Assembly: GCF_025200925.1 (NCBI RefSeq)
Contig: NZ_CP104174.1
Coordinates: forward strand, 2,976,001-3,040,000
Reading direction: 5' to 3'
DNA length: 64,000 bases
DNA from: Bradyrhizobium sp. CB1015
GTDB lineage: Bacteria; Pseudomonadota; Alphaproteobacteria; Rhizobiales; Xanthobacteraceae
Position 1 is the stretch's first letter; every line of letters begins with the position of its first letter. Position numbers and translations under genes: made by a program. Positions 43,679 to 51,885 of this stretch are shown here, one piece after another. The notes under the pieces are model-generated. The model was not told the origin of the DNA. It ran no database searches and was given only the letters and a program-made list of their open reading frames with translations.

Positions 43679-44470
43679 TTAGAAGACCAGAGCCTTCTCA
43701 ACGGCGCGAATCGAGCCGCGAGCCGGCTGTTGCAGATAGTCATGCACCACCGTCCCGAGGCCGAGCGTAAGGTCGGCGCGGATATGGATGGCCGAGACGA
43801 TCTCCAGGACCGGCAGTTCTGCAACCGGCGCCAATGCGTGTGGTGTGAGCGCCAAGGCCGCCGGTCCGGTCCAGGCCCCTTTCAGCACGATGTCCTCGAG
43901 ATGGTACTGAACCAGCTCGCAGATGCGTGGGCTGCCGTCCACGTGCGGGATGATCTTGAGCAGGAAGTTCGGCTCGTTGAGTGCAGCCTTGACCTTCGCC
44001 AGATCGGCCTCGCGGTGCTTGTAGCCCATCGTCCCCGTGGCGACCCGCACTGGGCCATAATCCAGCGTACCGATCAGCGTGTCGATCTCGGTCTGCAACG
44101 TCGGCTGCGCAAGCTTCTTTGGAAAACCCCAGAGCTCGCGCCCGCCCGCGATGGGGCCTTCATCGTTGAGGAACATGCAGTGCGTGTAGCCGCCCTTGCG
44201 TCCGCGGAAGGAGACGGGAACGACCTGTCCGCTTTCCGTGTAGTCGCCAAAGCCGTTGGAATCGGGCATGCGGATGAACTCGTATTTGACCAGCGCTTCT
44301 CGCTCGTCGACCTCGAGCGGCCCCGGAACCACGGCCCGGAGCTTGGCCGGATCGGTGCGATAGGTGATGATCAGGTATTCGCGATCGACGAACCGGTACG
44401 GCCCGGGCGGATAGGCCGGGCTGGTCAGCGGCATGGCGAAGGCTCGTTGTCTCACGTCAGTCTCGCGCAT
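43679..44470 (-). CDS. adc: Acetoacetate decarboxylase
   Basis: The 263-residue protein is a full [22 protein letters not shown], then [15 protein letters not shown] with the Schiff-base lysine next to its partner Lys, and ILKGAW-like segments. It turns acetoacetate into acetone and CO2. The start at ATG 44470 follows a GGAGAG site. It lies 62 bases from the bdhA reading frame and 27 bases after the patatin gene, so all three form one transcription unit linked to ketone-body and PHB metabolism. Confidence 0.92.
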   Translation of the reverse strand: MRETDVRQRAFAMPLTSPAYPPGPYRFVDREYLIITYRTDPAKLRAVVPGPLEVDEREALVKYEFIRMPDSNGFGDYTESGQVVPVSFRGRKGGYTHCMFLNDEGPIAGGRELWGFPKKLAQPTLQTEIDTLIGTLDYGPVRVATGTMGYKHREADLAKVKAALNEPNFLLKIIPHVDGSPRICELVQYHLEDIVLKGAWTGPAALALTPHALAPVAELPVLEIVSAIHIRADLTLGLGTVVHDYLQQPARGSIRAVEKALVF

Positions 44471-44497
44471 TTGGCTCTCTCCAGGATGAGGTCGAGG

Positions 44498-45670
44498 CTA
44501 CTCACGGCCGTCATGTTCGAGATCGAAGGTGAAGACCCCATCGGGACTCGAAGGCCGAGCGAGCACCTCGGGATGGCGCAGGGTGCGCAGAGCGTCGTGG
44601 TAGCCGGCTTGCCAATGGTCCTGCATCGACAGGCGCGAGAACTCGTAGTCCTTGGAGTGCCCCTCGTGGTTGCGCGCGCGATAGATCAGGTGGACGATGT
44701 TGTAGACGTTGCGGGAGACCGCCGTGCTGAGTAGCTTCACGTCCTCGTGCTGGCTGAGATCGTCGGGCAGCCGGCCGAGCAGATCCGTGAGTGCGCGCCG
44801 CAGGCGCTGCACCCGCTTGAACTGGTCGGTGCTGGCGCGTGTGCGGCTGGAATACTGGATTTCCTTGTGCCGTGTGATCACTTCGGCCATGTTGGCCGGA
44901 AGTTGACCGCGCGCGCTCCAGAGGTCGACCTGAAACGCCAGGATGTCCTGCGGGGCATCCGATTCGATCACCCATTGCAGTGGCGTATTGGAAACGAGGC
45001 CACCGTCCCAATAGTGCTCGCCCTCGATCTCCACCGCCGGAAAGCCCGGCGGCAGTGCGCCGCTCGCCATGATGTGCTCGGGCCGGATGGTATGGGTGGT
45101 ATTGTCGAAATAGACGAAATTACCAGTTCTGACGTTGACCGCGCCGGCGCTGAAGCGCGTCAGTCCGCTGTTGAGCCGATCGAAATCGACCAGGCGCTCC
45201 AGCGTGGTCTTGAGCGCACGCGTGTCATAGATGCTGGTCGCATCGCTGGCTCCACCAGGCTGCAGCCAGGGCAAAACGGGGCGGGCGGAGAAGAATCCGG
45301 TGGCGCCACACGTGGCGGCAAGACCGGCGCTGATCTGGTTGATGAGGTTGCGCGTGTTGTCGCTCCGCTTCCAATCGAGGAAGGGATTGCCGGACCAATC
45401 CCAGGGTGCCGTCGAGGTGACCTGGGTCCAGAAATCGCGCAGGCGGTCGACGCGGGTCTCGGGCGCGTTGCCGGCGATGATGGCGGCATTGATGGCTCCG
45501 ATCGAAATGCCAGCAACCCAGTCGGGGTGAATGCTCGCCTCGGCCAAGGCGTCGTAGACGCCCGCCTGGTACGCGCCGAGCGCACCGCCGCCTTGCAACA
45601 GCAGTGCGATGCAGTCGAAGGGAAGCTGCCGTTGTGCGGATGAGAGCTGCGATCGAGGCTGGAAGTTCAT
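44498..45670 (-). CDS. Patatin-like phospholipase with DUF3734 domain
   Basis: The 390-residue protein has the patatin oxyanion motif LLLQGGGALGAYQAGV, the nucleophile motif GISIGAIN (GxSxG), and the dyad Asp in YWDGGLVSN. The C-terminal third matches the DUF3734 extension. It is a cytoplasmic lipid acyl hydrolase, perhaps acting on PHB granule surfaces or membranes; that is inferred from its link with bdhA and adc. It follows the PepSY-like gene by 36 bases. Confidence 0.9.
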   Translation of the reverse strand: MNFQPRSQLSSAQRQLPFDCIALLLQGGGALGAYQAGVYDALAEASIHPDWVAGISIGAINAAIIAGNAPETRVDRLRDFWTQVTSTAPWDWSGNPFLDWKRSDNTRNLINQISAGLAATCGATGFFSARPVLPWLQPGGASDATSIYDTRALKTTLERLVDFDRLNSGLTRFSAGAVNVRTGNFVYFDNTTHTIRPEHIMASGALPPGFPAVEIEGEHYWDGGLVSNTPLQWVIESDAPQDILAFQVDLWSARGQLPANMAEVITRHKEIQYSSRTRASTDQFKRVQRLRRALTDLLGRLPDDLSQHEDVKLLSTAVSRNVYNIVHLIYRARNHEGHSKDYEFSRLSMQDHWQAGYHDALRTLRHPEVLARPSSPDGVFTFDLEHDGRE

Positions 45671-45706
45671 GGCGAGTGCTCTTGAATTGCTGATTGGATG
45701 CTCGTG

Positions 45707-46306
45707 TTATTGGCGGCTCAAGTCTTGCTTGCTGACCTTGGGTGGCTCGAGCGTCACTTCTTTCAAATGGTCCCCGGTGGCGACCAGGATCACGAAGTTG
45801 AGTTTGCCGTTCTGTCGGATCAGCCCACCGGCCAGAGCGCTGCCCGCCGCCGCTTTCTCGGCGACCTGCACGGCATCCGACAATTCCTGCTTGATCCATT
45901 TCAGGGCAAGGATGTTGGCGAGGTCTTCCCGATCGAGTTCCTTCAGCGAAGATGTCATCTCCTTGCCCGTGATGCTTCCGGTATTTGCATCGATGGCGTT
46001 CTCCCACACGCGCTCATTCCGGATCGTGCGAACGCGGTAGACGGGCGGGCCGTCGATCTCGAAGCTGATGTCGGCGGCCTTCGAGCCATCATGCAGGCGT
46101 TCCGCGATCGCCATCGCCCGGCTGAGCGGGACGCGTGTGGTGCGGAATTCCGAGAGAACGCGTTGGATAGCGGCCTCCTCGGCATCGCTTTGCGCGCTCG
46201 GGCTTCGGCTCTCCGTGTTCGTCGAATCCCGGACGTCGGCAACTGCGCCGGTCGCGGCGATGGTCGCGGACCACACGATCAGGGCAAACAAATGCTTCAT
46301 CGACAT
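45707..46306 (-). CDS. Secreted PepSY-like protein
   Basis: From ATG 46306 (MSMKHLFALIVWSATIA) the protein has 199 residues, with a signal peptide ending near AVADV. Two regions look like PepSY modules: the first around LSRAMAIAERLHDG with SFEIDGPPVYRVRTI and NAIDANTGSITG, the second in the C-terminal half. PepSY domains often inhibit peptidases or modulate sensors in the periplasm. Its place between a membrane-anchored protein and patatin suggests a periplasmic accessory role. Resemblance is moderate. Confidence 0.65.
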   Translation of the reverse strand: MSMKHLFALIVWSATIAATGAVADVRDSTNTESRSPSAQSDAEEAAIQRVLSEFRTTRVPLSRAMAIAERLHDGSKAADISFEIDGPPVYRVRTIRNERVWENAIDANTGSITGKEMTSSLKELDREDLANILALKWIKQELSDAVQVAEKAAAGSALAGGLIRQNGKLNFVILVATGDHLKEVTLEPPKVSKQDLSRQ

Positions 46307-46336
46307 TGGACAAATCTCGTTCGGGGTTTCTGACAC

Positions 46337-46909
46337 TTACCAAAGGCGAGTGAGCGCAAGCGCGTCGTTGCAAGGGCTATGGCTTGCCCGGCCGCAGGGG
46401 CTCGACCTGCCATGCGGTTTCGAGTGGCGCGTTGTTCGCCGTGTCCCGCTTCGTGTCTGCGAGGGCCCCAGGTTCGACGTGGCCACCGCAGGTGGCCTTG
46501 CCAGTGATTGACCGGCTGCCGATTGCGCGGAACTGTCGCGCAACTGAGACGGAATCTCCGTTGCCGTGTGACTTCTGGCACCAACGTTTGGCGCGGCTGC
46601 AACCGTCTCTTGAACGGCGCCGGACGCAACGAGGCCATCCGGCTGCGAAGCGGCCACAACGACTTCGCTGCCGGCGGGTGTCGGCAGGAGTTGATTTGTA
46701 TCGATCACGACGCGCTCCGGTGCCTTCACGTCGGAGCGAATGCGGATCGCAGGCCGCGCAGCATCCGGCTCCGCGAAGCTGCCTGGCACTTGGGCCGGTA
46801 GCACCAAACCGGTCGCCCAAAGCAAGCAGAGCAGGCCGCCGCCGACCGACAGAAAGTAGCCGCGCAAGGGAAGGGCGGTGTCGGTCGATCGGCCCGCGTG
46901 CATTGACAT
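46337..46909 (-). CDS. Membrane-anchored hypothetical protein
   Basis: From ATG 46909 (MSMHAGRSTDTALPL) the protein has 190 residues. One membrane helix lies at about residues 18-38 (YFLSVGGGLLCLLWATGLVL). After it come AIRIRSDVKAPERVVID and a low-complexity Ser/Ala/Thr/Arg tail. It looks like a periplasmic protein anchored by its N-terminus. I recall similar Bradyrhizobium proteins without a known role. Spacing of 30 bases to the PepSY-like gene supports an operon. Confidence 0.6.
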   Translation of the reverse strand: MSMHAGRSTDTALPLRGYFLSVGGGLLCLLWATGLVLPAQVPGSFAEPDAARPAIRIRSDVKAPERVVIDTNQLLPTPAGSEVVVAASQPDGLVASGAVQETVAAAPNVGARSHTATEIPSQLRDSSAQSAAGQSLARPPAVATSNLGPSQTRSGTRRTTRHSKPHGRSSPCGRASHSPCNDALALTRLW

Positions 46910-46967
46910 GGCGGATCGTCGGCTCACGGCACGCAGCTCCCGACAACGGCGTCACCCTGTCGCATCG

Positions 46968-47186
46968 TCAGATACTCCATGGGCGAGGATGCCGGCGCGC
47001 ACGTTCGGCATCGAGATAACCGCGCTCGTCGAGCCATTCGGTAGGACAATAGGCTGCGGCCTTCGGGTCGATCATGAATCCGTCACGCTGGAGCGCTGTC
47101 CGTGTTCCGGTCATGCCAGTCCACACGGCCTCGCCGCTGGCAGGATCCACTTCCAGCACGTCAAAGACTTCGATGAAGTTCAGCAT
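46968..47186 (-). CDS. Small hypothetical protein
   Basis: From the internal ATG at 47186 (MLNFIEVFDVLEVDPASG) the protein has 72 residues. It is soluble, acidic in the first half and ends ARRHPRPWSI. No family is recognised. It is the third gene of the minus-strand operon that starts near 47561. The longer reading from 47249 overlaps the upstream gene and is less likely. Confidence 0.5.
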   Translation of the reverse strand: MLNFIEVFDVLEVDPASGEAVWTGMTGTRTALQRDGFMIDPKAAAYCPTEWLDERGYLDAERARRHPRPWSI

Positions 47187-47208
47187 GTCAGGCGCGCCCA
47201 CCGTTGTC

Positions 47209-47364
47209 TCACGCCGTGCGCGTGAGGCGGTCGGCCTCTTCAGCCGCAACGCCCCTGCGCGCGAGTTCGGACTCGATCACGTCGAACACGCATTCGACCG
47301 GCGCGATCCAGACGTTGACCCAGTAGATGATGCAGTCGCGGGCGATCAGCAGTGCCGGTGTCAT
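47209..47364 (-). CDS. Small membrane protein, 51 residues
   Basis: From ATG 47364 (MTPALLIARDCIIYWVNVWIA) the protein has one hydrophobic helix in residues 3-25 and a charged tail. It overlaps the upstream small gene by an ATGA, a strong sign of translational coupling and of a real gene. Function unknown. Confidence 0.6.
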   Translation of the reverse strand: MTPALLIARDCIIYWVNVWIAPVECVFDVIESELARRGVAAEEADRLTRTA

Positions 47365-47561
47365 GCGACCGTCCTCCGCTCCAGCCGAACGGTGCTGGGC
47401 TGGCGCGCGGCAAGCGTATGGGCCCACTCGATCATCGCGATCGTGATGCCAAGCAGCACGCTCAGGGCCATGAGGCACAAGGCCACAACCACGTTCAGCG
47501 AAGCGGCGGCGAGGCCGGGCAAGGGGTTTTCGCGCATCAAAGCCAACAGCAGTGTTGACAT
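47361..47561 (-). CDS. Small membrane protein, 66 residues; first gene of operon
   Basis: The protein begins MSTLLLALMRENPLPGLAAA and has a long hydrophobic helix at about 20-50. It follows AGGAGACAAGG closely. It overlaps the next gene by four bases. It is the first gene downstream of a 24-bp motif at 47578-47601 that also lies at the RND operon promoter. It may be a small regulator or membrane scaffold; no function is known. Confidence 0.6.
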   Translation of the reverse strand: MSTLLLALMRENPLPGLAAASLNVVVALCLMALSVLLGITIAMIEWAHTLAARQPSTVRLERRTVA

Positions 47562-47577
47562 TCCTTGTCTCCTTAAT

Positions 47578-47601
47578 AAAATACACCGTATAGTTCATAT
47601 A
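47578..47601. promoter_or_regulatory. Putative TetR operator, copy 1 of shared 24-bp motif
   Basis: AAAATACACCGTATAGTTCATATA differs from the motif at 50999-51022 at only three positions. Its core TACAC-C-GTATA is nearly the palindrome TATAC-G-GTATA of the other copy. It lies between the minus-strand small-protein operon and the divergent gene at 47714. Confidence 0.6.
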
Positions 47602-47713
47602 AAACATGCGCCGTGGCCCGAGTCAAGACGAGTGCGTCACAAGCGCGTGTGCAGATCAAGGCGGCGAGGCTCCGCCAGGTTCAACCAGCCTCGAGCAGAG
47701 AAAGGGATCTGAC

Positions 47714-47968
47714 ATGACGAGATTGATGCCGGTGTTGTTCGCAGCAGCCGTAGTCGCGCTTGGCAGCGCAGCAGCTTTTGCCGAGGAGAACCGGGGTACA
47801 CCGGAGCAGCGGGCGGCCTGCACGCCCGACGCCTTTCGCCTGTGCAGTGCCTACATTCCCGACCCGTCGGGAGTTGAAGCCTGTCTGCGGCTCAGAAAAT
47901 CGGATCTGAGCGAAGGGTGTAAAGCGGTGTTCGGGCAGGCATCCGCCGGATCAAGCAAGGGCAGATGA
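47714..47968 (+). CDS. Small secreted cysteine-containing protein
   Basis: From ATG 47714 (MTRLMPVLFAAAVVALGSAA) the protein has 84 residues, with a signal peptide ending at about AFAEE. Four Cys occur in ACTPDAFRLC, VEACLRL and SEGCKAV, spaced as in small cysteine-rich periplasmic proteins. No function is known. A ribosome-binding site AAAGGGATCTGAC precedes it. It may be controlled by the nearby 24-bp motif. Confidence 0.65.
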   Translation: MTRLMPVLFAAAVVALGSAAAFAEENRGTPEQRAACTPDAFRLCSAYIPDPSGVEACLRLRKSDLSEGCKAVFGQASAGSSKGR

Positions 47969-48013
47969 AGAGCGAAGTTGATCTGCACTGCGACAGGAGA
48001 CAGGAGCGATCTT

Positions 48014-48451
48014 ATGAGCACAGTGTACATACCGGCCCTGGCTGCCTTCGGCGGCTCTGCGTTCGGTGCGGTCTCGACCATCGTCACTGGATGGTTTAGC
48101 GGACGCCGAAGGCGTCGCGAGCTTCATCATGCCCGCTCGTTCTCGAAACGCGAACAATTGTACCATGGCTTCATCGAGGAGGCATCACGGCTCTATGCCG
48201 ACGCCCTGGTCAATGATCACCCCGAAATCCCGCAACTGGTCAGCCTCTATACGCTGGTCGGGCGCATGCGGATCCTGTCGAGCAACGAGGTGGTTCAGGC
48301 GGCCGAGCGAGCCGGGCACTTGATCATCGAAACGTATCTCTCGCCAAATCGCACATTCGTCGATCTCCCCAAATTCATCGAGGAAATGGATCCCTTGCGC
48401 AATTTCGGAGAGGCCTGCCGCCGCGAGTTGATGAACATTCCGGCGCAGTGA
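48014..48451 (+). CDS. Hypothetical protein with N-terminal membrane helix
   Basis: From ATG 48014 (MSTVYIPALAAFGGSAFGAV) behind ACAGGAG the protein has 145 residues. One helix at residues 4-26 is followed by a GRRRRRE patch and a soluble helical domain. The start of a TetR gene seven bases downstream suggests an operon. No known family is recognised. Confidence 0.6.
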   Translation: MSTVYIPALAAFGGSAFGAVSTIVTGWFSGRRRRRELHHARSFSKREQLYHGFIEEASRLYADALVNDHPEIPQLVSLYTLVGRMRILSSNEVVQAAERAGHLIIETYLSPNRTFVDLPKFIEEMDPLRNFGEACRRELMNIPAQ

Positions 48452-48458
48452 AGACGTT

Positions 48459-49103
48459 ATGCGCGAGCAGATTGAAGATCGAACCAGGAGCGCCCGCCGC
48501 AGCATCGTGCAGGCCGCCATCCATCTCTATGGCGAGATGGGACACAACAAGACCACAGTCGCCGACATCGCGAGGAGTCTGGCGATGTCTTCGGCAAGCG
48601 TCTATCGATTCTTTCCCTCGAAGCGGGCCATCGAGGAGGCTGTGGTGGAGGAGGTGCTCGAGGAGGCGGTCAGTGCGGCGGCTGAGGCGGCCGGCGGCAG
48701 TGGGCCGGCGATACGGCGCTTGGCCGCAATCCTGAAGGCCATCGCCGACTGTAATGAAGGTCGACCGGCGAAGCATCGGCGGCTGCAAGACCTGATAACT
48801 CTGGCCGTTCGTCAGAACTGGACCGTCTTCCTCACCTACGAGGACAGGATCCGAGGGCTGGTGCGGCCGATCATCGGCGCGGGGCAAGCACGCGGTGAAC
48901 TGCAGGGCGGCAGTCCAATGGCGCTGACCTGCTGCCTGCTGGAAGCCATGGACGTCCATCTCAATCCATCCCGGATCGGAGCTGCGACGCTGCGACCAAG
49001 CTTCGAGGAGATGTTGAGTTTTTGCACGAGCGCTTTGCGTCGCGCGCCATTCCTGCAACCGGCCGAGATGACAGCTCGCGCGAAGCTCAGGTTCGCCGGC
49101 TAA
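48459..49103 (+). CDS. TetR-family regulator
   Basis: The 214-residue protein has an N-terminal TetR domain: RSARRSIVQAAIHLYGEMG, then VADIARSLAMSSASVYRFF. It begins seven bases after the hypothetical gene. The C-terminal domain is the ligand-binding part and is not assigned. It may act on the 24-bp motif at 47578, but TetR at 50268 is an equally good candidate. The stop TAA (49101-49103) is 15 bases before IS481 copy 2. Confidence 0.87.
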   Translation: MREQIEDRTRSARRSIVQAAIHLYGEMGHNKTTVADIARSLAMSSASVYRFFPSKRAIEEAVVEEVLEEAVSAAAEAAGGSGPAIRRLAAILKAIADCNEGRPAKHRRLQDLITLAVRQNWTVFLTYEDRIRGLVRPIIGAGQARGELQGGSPMALTCCLLEAMDVHLNPSRIGAATLRPSFEEMLSFCTSALRRAPFLQPAEMTARAKLRFAG

Positions 49104-49118
49104 TGCGGATGAGCTAGA

Positions 49119-50166
49119 TGTGAGCTTTCAGGAGGTTGTCCATCCGGTCCGGAACGAGGAAGCTGAAGTTGTCGAAGCTTTAGCCAATCCCCGGAGGACC
49201 GAATGGACACCCATAAGAATGCGCCTCTGACGCCAAAAGGTCGAGAGGCCATGGTGCGAAGCGTGATCGAGGATGGCCTGACGAAGGCTGCAGCCGCGCT
49301 CCAGTTCAATGTTTCAGCCAAGACCGTCGCCAAGTGGGTCAAGCGCTTCCGCGAGGAAGGTGTGGATGGGTTGCGTGATCGCTCCTCAAAACCCCTTTCA
49401 TCGCCAAGCCAAACCCCTGTCGCCACATGCACCGTCATCGAGGCGTTGCGCCGGCAGCGCCACATAGGCAAGCAAATCGCCGCCGAGGTAGGCGTCTCGC
49501 CAGCGACCGTCAGCCGTATCCTGCGGCGGCTGGGATTGAACCGATTGCGCGATTTGGAACCAGCCGAGCCAGTGCGGCGCTATGAACGTGAACACCCCGG
49601 CGAGCTGATCCACATCGACATCAAAAAGCTGGGCAAGTTCAAACGTATAGGCCATCGCATCACCGGCGACCGAATGGGGCAGAGCAGCCTGCGGGCGCGC
49701 GGTGAAGGGCCTGGCTGGGAATATGTCCACGTCTGTATCGACGATGCTTCGCGGATCGCCTTCAGCAAGGTCATGAAGAGCGAACGACAGGGCTGCGCCG
49801 TGAGTTTCCTCAAGGCCGCGATCGCCTACTATGCGAGCCTGGGCATCAAGGTCGAGCGGGTGATGACCGACAACGGCTCTTGCTACAAATCCTTCGCCTT
49901 CCGCAAAGCCTGCAGACGTCTCGGCCTCAAGCATATCCGCACCAAGCCTTATACTCCGAAGACCAACGGCAAGGCCGAGCGCTTCATCCAGACCAGTTTG
50001 CGCGAATGGGCCTATGCCCGCGCTTACAACACCTCAGAAGAAAGGGCTGCTGAACTGCCGAGATGGCTGCACAGCTATAACTGGCACCGCCCGCATGGCA
50101 GTATCGGCTCGATGCCACCGATCAGCAGACTCGCCCTAACCAGGAACAACCTGTTGAGGCTCCACA
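49119..50166 (+). mobile_element. IS481-family insertion sequence, copy 2
   Basis: It is 1048 bp, the same length as copy 1. The flanking 6-bp direct repeat is GCTAGA (49113-49118 and 50167-50172), which differs from copy 1 (CCTAGA). It too is inserted at the left edge of a family A palindromic repeat. Confidence 0.9.
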
Positions 50167-50171
50167 GCTAG
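49203..50171 (+). CDS. IS481-family transposase, copy 2
   Basis: The 322-residue protein is the same as copy 1 except for the final residue (Ser instead of Thr). That codon lies at the junction with the flanking DNA, and the TAG stop (50169-50171) belongs to the target duplication. DDE residues (IHIDIKKLG, VMTDNGSCY, GKAERFIQ) are all present. The two copies therefore look recently transposed. Confidence 0.93.
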   Translation: MDTHKNAPLTPKGREAMVRSVIEDGLTKAAAALQFNVSAKTVAKWVKRFREEGVDGLRDRSSKPLSSPSQTPVATCTVIEALRRQRHIGKQIAAEVGVSPATVSRILRRLGLNRLRDLEPAEPVRRYEREHPGELIHIDIKKLGKFKRIGHRITGDRMGQSSLRARGEGPGWEYVHVCIDDASRIAFSKVMKSERQGCAVSFLKAAIAYYASLGIKVERVMTDNGSCYKSFAFRKACRRLGLKHIRTKPYTPKTNGKAERFIQTSLREWAYARAYNTSEERAAELPRWLHSYNWHRPHGSIGSMPPISRLALTRNNLLRLHS

Positions 50172-50270
50172 AGCATGATCCGGAAAAGTGTGAAGCGGTT
50201 TTCCGAAAAGATCATGCTCAACAACAACCTAAAGCGCGATGACGATTCATCCTAATCGCATCGCGCTTTA
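50169..50270. repeat. Palindromic repeat, family A, long form (target of IS481 copy 2)
   Basis: Same two-unit structure as at 20243 and 35684. Its right edge TTTA supplies the TAA stop codon of the TetR gene on the minus strand (50268-50270). Confidence 0.9.
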
Positions 50271-50921
50271 GTGCGTCCAGTCCGTCTCGCAGGCGGCCAG
50301 GAAAAAGCTGACGCGCTCGCGCACGAAGCCACGAAGTTCTTTCTCCAGGTCCTTCGAGGTCTCGCCGACCAGCGCGCGAAACAGCATCGGCAGCAGAATG
50401 AGATCGAGGAAGATTTGCGCGGTGGCGCGGCTCCGCTTGGCGCTGAACGGACCTCTCGGCGTGCGAGCCAGCTTCTGAGTGGCGTCGTCCAGGAGCTGGG
50501 ACACTGCGGCCAGAGACCGGTCGCGGGCAGCGTCATGAACATTGCGGCTCAGCTCCGGAAACTGCTGCGATTCCGCGATCGTGGTGCGCACCATCCCGAG
50601 CGATTCCTCCAGGAATCTTTCGACGATCTCGGTCCCGAGGCTCATCAGCTTGTCCTCGATGGTGCGCCCTTCCGGCACGAAGCCGTCGAAATCCGTCAGG
50701 CCGTCGACGGTGCGGGCCACCACCGCCGCGAACAGTGCTTCCTTGCCTGGGAAGTGGGCGTAGATCGTCGGTTTGCTGGCGGGCGCGAGCTCGGAAATGT
50801 CGTCGATGCTCGCGCTGCGGTATCCCTTCTCCAGAAACAATTGCTGAGCGGCATCGAGGATGCGGACCTGTGCATCGCCGGCAAGGTCCTTGGGCGGTCT
50901 GCCTCGTTTGGTCTTCTTCAT
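50268..50921 (-). CDS. TetR-family repressor of RND efflux operon (AcrR-like)
   Basis: From ATG 50921 (MKKTKRGRPPKDLAG) the protein has 217 residues. The DNA-binding part is RILDAAQQLFLEKGYRSASI followed by SKPTIYAHFPGKEALF. It is divergent from the efflux operon at 51124, with the 24-bp motif at 50999-51022 in the gap. This is the classical arrangement of a local repressor of its own gene and an efflux operon. Its C-terminus is translated into the palindromic repeat. Confidence 0.88.
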   Translation of the reverse strand: MKKTKRGRPPKDLAGDAQVRILDAAQQLFLEKGYRSASIDDISELAPASKPTIYAHFPGKEALFAAVVARTVDGLTDFDGFVPEGRTIEDKLMSLGTEIVERFLEESLGMVRTTIAESQQFPELSRNVHDAARDRSLAAVSQLLDDATQKLARTPRGPFSAKRSRATAQIFLDLILLPMLFRALVGETSKDLEKELRGFVRERVSFFLAACETDWTH

Positions 50922-50998
50922 TTCAGGAACTCCCAATCACGAGTCTGTGCGCGTCTGCTTCCCGCTTGACACGGCGCGCGAAGAAAGGCAAGAAAAAG

Positions 50999-51022
50999 AA
51001 AATATACGGTATAGTTCATTTA
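50999..51022. promoter_or_regulatory. Putative TetR operator, copy 2 of shared 24-bp motif
   Basis: AAAATATACGGTATAGTTCATTTA contains the palindrome TATAC-G-GTATA (51003-51013) and lies in the divergent promoter region between the TetR gene and the efflux operon. It matches 47578-47601 at 21 of 24 positions. Confidence 0.7.
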
Positions 51023-51123
51023 TGCAGGCTGCTTGCCGCCGCAGGGCCAGGCCTGGAGGCCGCGAAGGGTGACGCGCTCGGCCGACCGCCCGACCCGACT
51101 CGACCCGAACTGAGGAGAATGTC

Positions 51124-51885
51124 GTGACTGTTCTGAACCCAGATCCGCCAGGCTTGCCGGAAGGCGTGCTGCTGCGCGAGCTGCATCACAGGGTCACCAA
51201 CGGTGTTGCCTTCGCCATCAATCTGGTCTCCGCCGCCGCCATCCGTGCCGAAGGGGCGGAAGCCAAGGGCGCGCTTAGCGACGTCGCCGAGCTGCTGCAC
51301 GGCTATGCCGACGTGCATCGTGCGCTCGGGATGCCGCCGGGCGACACCTTGATCCAGGCTGCGACCTACATCCGCAAGCTGGGCTGTGGCATGCGCCGGG
51401 CGGTCCTGGACCGGATGAACATTCAGCTGGCATTCGCGACACAGCCCCTCGCGCTTCAGCCGCAGCGCTGCTGGCACCTGGGGTTGATCGCCCATGAGCT
51501 CGTGATGCACGCGGCACGACACGCTTGTTTCGATGCACGGGCCGGACAGATCAGGATCAAGCTGACGCGCACCGGTGCGCTGGTGAACTGCGTGATCCTG
51601 GACAACGGCTCGCATCCCGCGCGGGAAGCTTCCGATCGCGAATTGCGCATTGCCAGGGATATCGCGCGGGCTCTCGGCGGACGCATCGAGCAGGGTTTCG
51701 GAGCGGAATTCACCTCGATCGTCCTTTCGTTCCCGCTGACCGAGCGCGAACGGGGCGCAAACTGGTCGATCGCAACGCGCCAGATGAGGGCTCCGCGTCG
51801 CTCGAAAGCCACCGTTTCGAACCGCCCATCCGCCGATGCGCTTGGCGGGCTGTTGTCACCCTCCCACCATACGGACGCGCCATGA
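51124..51885 (+). CDS. HWE/HisKA_2-type histidine kinase-like protein, degenerate ATPase
   Basis: It starts at GTG 51124 behind GAGGAGAATGTC and has 253 residues. The phospho-acceptor box is LLRELHHRVTNGVAF (residues 16-30). The ATP-binding domain has GLIAHELVMHAARHA, where both conserved Asn of the N-box (NELVTNA) are His, and LDNGSHPAREA in place of the usual DNGxG. There is no sensor domain or membrane segment. It is first in the efflux operon and overlaps the adaptor gene by ATGA. Catalysis is doubtful. Confidence 0.75.
   Translation: MTVLNPDPPGLPEGVLLRELHHRVTNGVAFAINLVSAAAIRAEGAEAKGALSDVAELLHGYADVHRALGMPPGDTLIQAATYIRKLGCGMRRAVLDRMNIQLAFATQPLALQPQRCWHLGLIAHELVMHAARHACFDARAGQIRIKLTRTGALVNCVILDNGSHPAREASDRELRIARDIARALGGRIEQGFGAEFTSIVLSFPLTERERGANWSIATRQMRAPRRSKATVSNRPSADALGGLLSPSHHTDAP

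Noticed and set aside
34634-50166. Composite transposon made of two IS481 copies around the catabolic genes
   Set aside because: Each copy has its own 6-bp duplication (CCTAGA, GCTAGA) on both sides. A unit transposition would give one duplication at the outer ends only. The copies look like two separate insertions.
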